Positions 4,936 to 9,418 of a DNA stretch of 9,418 nt are shown here, in pieces. A program made the position numbers and the translations under genes. The notes below the pieces were generated by a model that worked only from the letters and a program-made list of their open reading frames with translations, did no database searches and had not been told where the DNA came from. The stretch is from the NCBI GenBank assembly GCA_011049955.1, contig DRGV01000071.1, positions 1-9,418 on the forward strand, given 5' to 3'. How positions within the stretch are numbered: the first letter of the stretch is position 1; each line of letters starts with the position of its first letter. Source of the stretch: a bacterium (GTDB lineage: Bacteria; UBP18; UBA7526).

Positions 4936-4964
4936 TTGACATCGATATTCTTTTATGCTATTGT
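4936..4964 (+). promoter_or_regulatory. Promoter of the 5'-nucleotidase gene
   Basis: Consensus TTGACA (4936-4941), a 17-bp spacer and TATTGT (4959-4964) preceded by TGC (extended -10) form a good sigma-70-like promoter. Transcription should start near 4971, with GAGGAG at 4984-4989 just before the start codon. Confidence 0.75.
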
Positions 4965-4994
4965 TAAATGGTAGTCTTTTTATGAGGAGATAGA

Positions 4995-6536
4995 ATGTTC
5001 AAGAAAAAAATACTTATTTCATTAATAGTAGTAGGCCTTCTTATTGGGGGCTATTTTTTTTATCAAGGCTTCTCTAAAGAGAAGGTTACCATTCTCTATA
5101 CCAATGACCTGCAGGGAAGGATTCTTCCTTATGTGGCGAGATGGGTAGAGAAGGAAGAAAAGCCCTTAGTGGGAGGAAGCGCCGCATTGGCCACCTGCCT
5201 GAAAGGGATGCGCTATGACCTGCTCTTAGATGCTGGGGATTTCTTTCAGGGGACACCAGAGGGGGACTTTACGGGTGGAGAATCAGTTATAGAAATAATG
5301 AATGAACTGGGCTATGACGCTCTCACCATAGGGAATCATGAATATGACCAGGGGAATGAGAATGTAAAGCGCTTAGCAGAGCTGGCCCAGTTTCCTTTCC
5401 TGAGCGCCAATATTATTGATGAAAAGACAGGAGAGAGAGTAAAATATGCCAAACCATATATTATTAAGGAAATACGAGGAATAAGATTCGGGATTTTTGG
5501 ACTCACTACCTCCACTTCAATCTGTGAAGGATTGAGATTCGGAGAAGTGATACCTGCTGCAAAGGAATGCCTCAAAGAATTAGAGAAGAAGGCAGATATT
5601 ATTATCGCTCTTACTCATTTAGGATTTGATGAAGAGGAAGAGGAGAAAATTACTGATTATCAATTGGCGGAGAGTGTTCCGGGCATAGATGTCATCATTG
5701 GAGGTCATTATGAAAAAGAACTCCATCCTCCAGTAATCTCTCCTAAACATAAGACCATTATCTGCCAGACAAGAGGGAATGGCGCCTATCTCGGTCAACT
5801 GGATTTGGTAATCGATAAGAAAACGAAGAGGATTATAAAGCATAAAGGAAGAATTATTACTCTCTGGGTGGAGGAATATCCCCCAGATGAAGAGATGGCT
5901 TCTCTCGTTGAGAAGTATGCCTCAAAGGTAAGAAAGGTGATGGATGAGGTGATTGGGGAGGCGAGTGAGGCAATCGAGCGGGATCCGGATCCGGAGGCCA
6001 GAGAAGAATCTGCCATAGGAAACTGGCAGACAGACCTTATGAGAGAGTTTGCCGGGACAGATATCGCCCTGCAGAATAGCTTTGGTATAAGAGGGGACAT
6101 ATTGAAAGGGAAGATAGCTAAAAGAGACATCTATAACGTTTCCCCCTTTGGCAATACCTTAGTCACCATGGAATTATCCGGGGAGGAGATCCGGCAGATT
6201 ATGGAAGAGAGTGTGGGTGAGGCCGGAATATTGCAGGTATCGGGATTAAGGGTGCTCTATGATAAAGAAAAATCAAAAGGAGAGAGAATATTAGAGATAG
6301 AGATCAAGGGTAAACCCCTAAAGTCTAAAAAGACCTACTCCCTGGTAACAAATAGTTTCTTGGCAGAGAATGTGGAACCCTTTAAGAAGGGAAGAAATAT
6401 TAAGGACACCAAGGTGAAATTGAGGGACCTGGAGGAGGAGTATATAAGGAGTAACTCACCAATAAAGAGCCCGGGAATTCAGGGAAGAATTGCAACCACA
6501 GAGGCGCAGAAGAATACGGAAAGACGCAGAAAATAA
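4995..6536 (+). CDS. Membrane-anchored 5'-nucleotidase / 2',3'-cyclic phosphodiesterase family protein (UshA-like)
   Basis: The 513-residue protein starts with a signal anchor (6-23), so it should act outside the cytoplasm. The metallophosphoesterase domain (about 31-285) shows TNDLQG (36-41), GDFFQG (81-86), GNHEYD (113-118), THLG (207-210) and GGHYE (236-240). Metal ligands D38, D82, N114, H208 and H238 are present. The family's usual His in the first motif is Gln40, and the second position after GGH is Glu240. The C-terminal 5'-nucleotidase domain (about 316-498) shows GNWQTDLMR, IALQNSFGIRGDI, SPFGNTLV and LQVSGLRV, the usual nucleotide-binding elements. Family members remove phosphate from extracellular nucleotides or cyclic nucleotides; the exact substrate is not readable. 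ATG follows GAGGAG by 5 nt and has its own promoter. The last 14 or so residues (TTEAQKNTERRRK) come from an intergenic-type repeat. The downstream nucleoside importer suggests a joint salvage function. Confidence 0.88.
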   Translation: MFKKKILISLIVVGLLIGGYFFYQGFSKEKVTILYTNDLQGRILPYVARWVEKEEKPLVGGSAALATCLKGMRYDLLLDAGDFFQGTPEGDFTGGESVIEIMNELGYDALTIGNHEYDQGNENVKRLAELAQFPFLSANIIDEKTGERVKYAKPYIIKEIRGIRFGIFGLTTSTSICEGLRFGEVIPAAKECLKELEKKADIIIALTHLGFDEEEEEKITDYQLAESVPGIDVIIGGHYEKELHPPVISPKHKTIICQTRGNGAYLGQLDLVIDKKTKRIIKHKGRIITLWVEEYPPDEEMASLVEKYASKVRKVMDEVIGEASEAIERDPDPEAREESAIGNWQTDLMREFAGTDIALQNSFGIRGDILKGKIAKRDIYNVSPFGNTLVTMELSGEEIRQIMEESVGEAGILQVSGLRVLYDKEKSKGERILEIEIKGKPLKSKKTYSLVTNSFLAENVEPFKKGRNIKDTKVKLRDLEEEYIRSNSPIKSPGIQGRIATTEAQKNTERRRK

Positions 6537-6797
6537 CAAGATGCAAATTAATGCAAATAAAACAAGACGCGAATCATCGCGAATGAGATAATGTCAAAAA
6601 TAGTATGAAACCACGGGTAAACACGGATAAACACAGGAACAAAATCAAGATTTGGAAGGTGGAATATAAAATTAGGAATTTTATTCCGTGGAAATCCGTC
6701 TAATCCGTTTAATCTGTGGTTTCTTTAAAGTTCCGAGAGCTATACGCTATGAAAGATTTATAATTTAACAGTGTCTACCTGTGTTCATCTGTGGTTT
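6494..6797. repeat. Complex array of ~10-nt repeats with a long fold-back, nucleotidase to BMP gene
   Basis: The array begins inside the nucleotidase gene with ACCACAGAGGCGCAGA. Paired units follow: ATGCAAATTA/ATGCAAATAA (6541-6560) and two CGCGAAT-like units (6568-6584). A left arm of GGGTAAACAC/GGATAAACAC units (6607-6640) faces a right arm of AATCCGTCTA/ATCCGTTTA units (6684-6723). GAAACCAC (6607-6614) and GTGGTTTC (6716-6723) close a long imperfect hairpin. A third block, with CCTGTGTTCA and TCTGTGGTTT, lies at 6769-6797. Between the blocks is an AT-rich stretch with TATAAT (6759-6764) but no good -35. I see no gene in 6537-6831. Confidence 0.7.
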
Positions 6798-6831
6798 GAC
6801 AATACTAAGGTTAGAAGGAGGAGGGGAAAGG

Positions 6832-7842
6832 ATGAAGAAGAGATTGATTGTTTTCCTGGTTGTTCTATTAGGCTTGGTGATAATGGCTGGCTGTGCCAAG
6901 AAGGAAGAGGCGGTGGAGGCCACCCTAAGAGTGGGACTGGTCTTTGATGTTGGTGGAAGGGGGGATAAGAGTTTCAATGACTCTGCCTACCGAGGGCTTA
7001 AGAGGGCGAAGGAAGAACTGGGAATCTATTACGAATATATCGAGCCTGGAGAGGGTTCAGATCGGGAATCGGGCCTTCGAATGCTCGCCAATCAGAACTT
7101 CGACCTGATATTCGGTATTGGATTCATGTTCTCTGATGACATTACCCATGTCGCAAGAGAATTTCCAGAGAAAAAGTTCGGCGGCATTGACTATACCGTT
7201 CAGCCAGGAATGGAGATCCCTTCCAATTTAACTGCCTTGAAGTTTAGAGAGGAGGAGGGTTCCTATCTGGTAGGCGCCTTAGCAGGGCTATTGACCAAAA
7301 CGAATAAGCTGGGTTTTGTGGGAGGAATGGAGATCCCCCTGATCCATAAGTTTGAATCAGGCTATAAGGCAGGGGTGAGGAAAGTGAATCCTAAGGCTAT
7401 TATCCTGGTGGGCTATGCGGGAGTAACGGGGGAGGCCTTTAAGAATCCAGCCAAGGGGAAAGAACTAGCCCTCTCCCAGTATGGACAGGGAGTGGATATT
7501 ATCTATCATGTTTCGGGTTCCACTGGCTTAGGGGTATTTGAGGCTGCGAGGGAGAAGAATGCCTTAGCCATTGGGGTCGATTCCGATCAATACCATGAGG
7601 CTCCGGGATATATCCTGACCAGTATGATCAAGAGGGTGGATAATTCAGTCTATAATACCATAAAGGACACCATCGCCGGCCAGTTCAAGGGAGGGGTTCA
7701 TGTCTTTGGATTGAAAGAGGATGGAGTAGGTTATATCTATGATGAGAATAATAAGGACCTCATTCCGGATGAAGTAAGAAAGAAAGTGGAGGAGCTGAAG
7801 AGAGAGATTATTGCGGGGAAGATAAAAGTCCCTCGAGAATAA
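6832..7842 (+). CDS. BMP/PnrA-family nucleoside-binding lipoprotein of an ABC transporter
   Basis: The 336-residue product begins with a lipoprotein signal peptide: MKKR, a hydrophobic core, and the lipobox MAGC with Cys21 as the lipidated residue. Mature protein features of the BMP family (basic membrane lipoprotein; PnrA, Med) follow: GLVFDVGGRGDKSFNDSAYRG (its DKSFND core is the family hallmark), GIGFMFSDDI, GGIDY, NLTALKFREEEGSYLVGALAG and GVDSDQY. Characterised relatives bind purine or other nucleosides for import; the exact ligand is not readable. ATG 6832 is chosen over an in-frame GTG at 6781. AAGGAGG lies 10 nt before it and the signal peptide starts there, whereas the longer form would add 17 residues coded by repeat and ribosome-binding sequence. 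The ATPase gene follows after about 100 bp, with a fold-back array between. No clear promoter of its own was found. Confidence 0.92.
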   Translation: MKKRLIVFLVVLLGLVIMAGCAKKEEAVEATLRVGLVFDVGGRGDKSFNDSAYRGLKRAKEELGIYYEYIEPGEGSDRESGLRMLANQNFDLIFGIGFMFSDDITHVAREFPEKKFGGIDYTVQPGMEIPSNLTALKFREEEGSYLVGALAGLLTKTNKLGFVGGMEIPLIHKFESGYKAGVRKVNPKAIILVGYAGVTGEAFKNPAKGKELALSQYGQGVDIIYHVSGSTGLGVFEAAREKNALAIGVDSDQYHEAPGYILTSMIKRVDNSVYNTIKDTIAGQFKGGVHVFGLKEDGVGYIYDENNKDLIPDEVRKKVEELKREIIAGKIKVPRE

Positions 7843-7843
7843 A

Positions 7844-7926
7844 CGAACGTTAAGCCCGTTTAGTCCGTTTTGCCCGTTGACCCGTTAATGGGCTCACAGG
7901 ATTAACGGGCCTAACGGGATTAACGA
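7844..7926. repeat. Fold-back array of CCCGTT / AACGGG units
   Basis: Right after the lipoprotein stop codon, ~10-nt units with CCCGTT or TCCGTT (7850-7889) face units with TAACGGG (7901-7918). The inner arms CCCGTTAAT (7881-7889) and ATTAACGGG (7901-7909) pair perfectly over 9 bp with an 11-nt loop. There is no T-tract. The array ends just before the ribosome-binding site of the ATPase gene, where a stable mRNA hairpin could protect the lipoprotein message or lower downstream expression. Confidence 0.75.
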
Positions 7927-7943
7927 TGATACAGGAGTAAGCA

Positions 7944-9418
7944 TTGAGAAAAGTTGCTATTGAGATGAGGGGAATTACCAAGCGCTTTCCCCGGGTAGTA
8001 GCAAACGATAATGTGGATTTTAAGGTCTATAAGAGTGAGATCCATGCCTTGGTGGGAGAGAATGGAGCCGGGAAGTCCACTCTCATGAAGGTATTATACG
8101 GCCTCTATCAGAAGGATAGAGGCCAGATCTTTATCAGGGGAAAGGAGATCGATGTCTCTTCACCGAGCGTAGCCATTGAGCAAGGAATTGGAATGGTCCA
8201 TCAACACTTCATGCTCATCCCCCCCTTAACCGTTGCCGAGAATGTGGTCCTGGGACAAGAGCCCAGGAAAGGGAAGATATTTAACGACAGGAAGAAAGCC
8301 ATAAAAGAAGTTGGCCAGCTCTCTGAAAGGTATGGTTTGAAAGTCGATCCCAAAGCAAAGGTCCAGGACCTATCCGTGGGTCTGGAACAGAGGGTGGAGA
8401 TCATAAAGGTCTTATATCGGGGGGCAGAGATTCTTATCCTAGATGAGCCCACTGCGGTTCTAACTCCTCAGGAGGTAGAAGAGTTATTCCACATCATGAA
8501 ATCCCTGAAGGAAGAGGGGAAGACAATCGTCTTCATTACCCATAAATTGAAGGAGGTCATGGAGATCAGCGATCGAGTTACGGTGATGAGGGATGGGAAA
8601 ACGGTGGGGGTAGTAGAGACGAAGAAAACAACAAAAGAGGGATTGGCCAGGATGATGGTGGGAAGGGAGGTTCTCCTCAAGGTAGAGAAGAAACCTCCCC
8701 AGATGGGGAGGATTGTTCTGGAGGTGAAAGATCTGGAGGCAGTGAATGATCGAGGGCTTTCTGCCCTAAAAGGAGTCTCTTTTAAGATAAGGGCGGGTGA
8801 GATCCTGGGGATTGCAGGAGTGGAAGGGAATGGTCAGACAGAACTGGTTGAGGTCCTTACTGGCCTAAGAAGAGCGATGAAAGGTAGGATAACCTTTTGG
8901 AATAGAGATATAACTAATGCTTCACCCAGGAAGATCCTGGAATCGAAAATAGCCCATATTCCTGAGGATAGGCATAAGAGGGGATTGATCTTAGACTACT
9001 CTGTAGAGAATAACCTCATTCTGGGGAGCCATTATCGGCCTCCCATGACTAAAGGGTTAAGGCTTAACTTCAAGAAAATATCAGAAAATGCTTTGGAGTT
9101 AATAAAGAAGTTTGATATTCGTCCAGCGAATAAGGAAATTCCAGTTAGCTCTCTATCTGGTGGGAATCAGCAGAAGGCTATTGTGGCCCGGGAACTATCC
9201 CGCCAACCTCAGCTCTTGATTGCTTCTCAACCAACCAGGGGAGTGGATATCGGAGCCATAGAGTTCATTCATAGAAAGATCTTGGAGGAGAGGGATAAGG
9301 GAAAAGCGGTTCTCTTGGTTTCTGCCGAACTATCTGAGGTTATGTCTTTATCTGATCGCATACTGGTGGTGTATGAGGGAAAGATTGTGGGAGAGGTGGA
9401 TCCCAGGAAGACTACAGA
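7944..9418 (+). CDS. Nucleoside ABC transporter ATP-binding protein, two NBDs (NupO/YufO/RbsA-like), partial at 3' end
   Basis: The frame stays open for 491 codons to the window end; relatives are about 510 residues, so only a short tail is missing. NBD1 has Walker A GENGAGKST (38-46), VHQHFMLIPP with the Q-loop (85-94), signature LSVGLEQRVEI (143-153), Walker B ILILDEPTA (163-171) and the switch His200. NBD2 has a changed Walker A, GVEGNGQTEL, then IPEDRHKRG, a strong LSGGNQQK signature, and LLIASQPTRGVDIGAIE where the Walker B acidic residues are replaced. That degenerate second site is typical of the NupO/YufO group. It should energise nucleoside import with the upstream lipoprotein and two permeases expected downstream. 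The TTG start is chosen because AGGAG lies 6 nt upstream; an in-frame ATG at 7965 has no ribosome-binding site. Confidence 0.93.
   Translation, partial: MRKVAIEMRGITKRFPRVVANDNVDFKVYKSEIHALVGENGAGKSTLMKVLYGLYQKDRGQIFIRGKEIDVSSPSVAIEQGIGMVHQHFMLIPPLTVAENVVLGQEPRKGKIFNDRKKAIKEVGQLSERYGLKVDPKAKVQDLSVGLEQRVEIIKVLYRGAEILILDEPTAVLTPQEVEELFHIMKSLKEEGKTIVFITHKLKEVMEISDRVTVMRDGKTVGVVETKKTTKEGLARMMVGREVLLKVEKKPPQMGRIVLEVKDLEAVNDRGLSALKGVSFKIRAGEILGIAGVEGNGQTELVEVLTGLRRAMKGRITFWNRDITNASPRKILESKIAHIPEDRHKRGLILDYSVENNLILGSHYRPPMTKGLRLNFKKISENALELIKKFDIRPANKEIPVSSLSGGNQQKAIVARELSRQPQLLIASQPTRGVDIGAIEFIHRKILEERDKGKAVLLVSAELSEVMSLSDRILVVYEGKIVGEVDPRKTT

Noticed and set aside
4697..4942. 81-codon frame on the minus strand between cassette 2 and the nucleotidase gene
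   Set aside because: It runs through terminators, tight palindromes and the nucleotidase promoter region, has no ribosome-binding site that I can see, and its product has no domain-like pattern.
6796..6801. TTGACA as -35 box of a promoter for the lipoprotein gene
   Set aside because: At 16-18 bp downstream only the purine-rich ribosome-binding region is found, with no -10 box.
6781..6831. GTG 6781 as the start of the BMP lipoprotein
   Set aside because: The added 17 residues come from repeat and ribosome-binding sequence and would hide the lipoprotein signal peptide; ATG 6832 has AAGGAGG at good distance.

Overview
The window comes from a bacterium of moderate to low GC content. Intrinsic terminators, sigma-70-like TTGACA/TATAAT boxes and Shine-Dalgarno sites are all readable. 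I cannot name the lineage. Long decorated intergenic regions, a LarB homologue, and a nucleotidase followed by a BMP-type nucleoside transporter would fit an uncultivated candidate-phylum bacterium, but that is only a guess.

Layout. Positions 1-328 hold no gene I recognise, only an array of about 10-nt repeats that can fold back on itself. larB (329-1078) follows, for nickel-pincer cofactor synthesis, and ends at a bidirectional terminator. On the other strand a 53-residue TPR-like gene (1126-1287) converges on that terminator. Its promoter is back to back with the promoter of the next plus-strand gene, inside a perfect 12-bp inverted repeat.

Positions 1420-4687 are the unusual part: a tandemly duplicated two-gene cassette. 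Each copy encodes a cysteine-rich exported or membrane-anchored protein, then an extracytoplasmic TPR protein with a signal sequence and a C-terminal membrane anchor, then a homologous terminator. In both cysteine-rich proteins the hydrophobic segment is followed by a motif that fits the double-glycine leader consensus of exported or processed peptides, directly before a 17-18-cysteine domain. The second copy of the cysteine-rich gene keeps an open frame but has lost its start codon. The cassette looks more AT-rich than its flanks. I do not recognise it as a described system.

Positions 4995-9418 form a nucleotide-salvage block: a membrane-anchored 5'-nucleotidase-family phosphoesterase, a BMP/PnrA-type nucleoside-binding lipoprotein, and a double-domain nucleoside ABC transporter ATPase cut by the window end. 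The likely logic is that external nucleotides are dephosphorylated, and the nucleosides are then bound and imported. Permease genes would be expected just beyond the window. The intergenic regions here carry more fold-back arrays of about 10-nt units, one of which runs into the 3' end of the nucleotidase gene.
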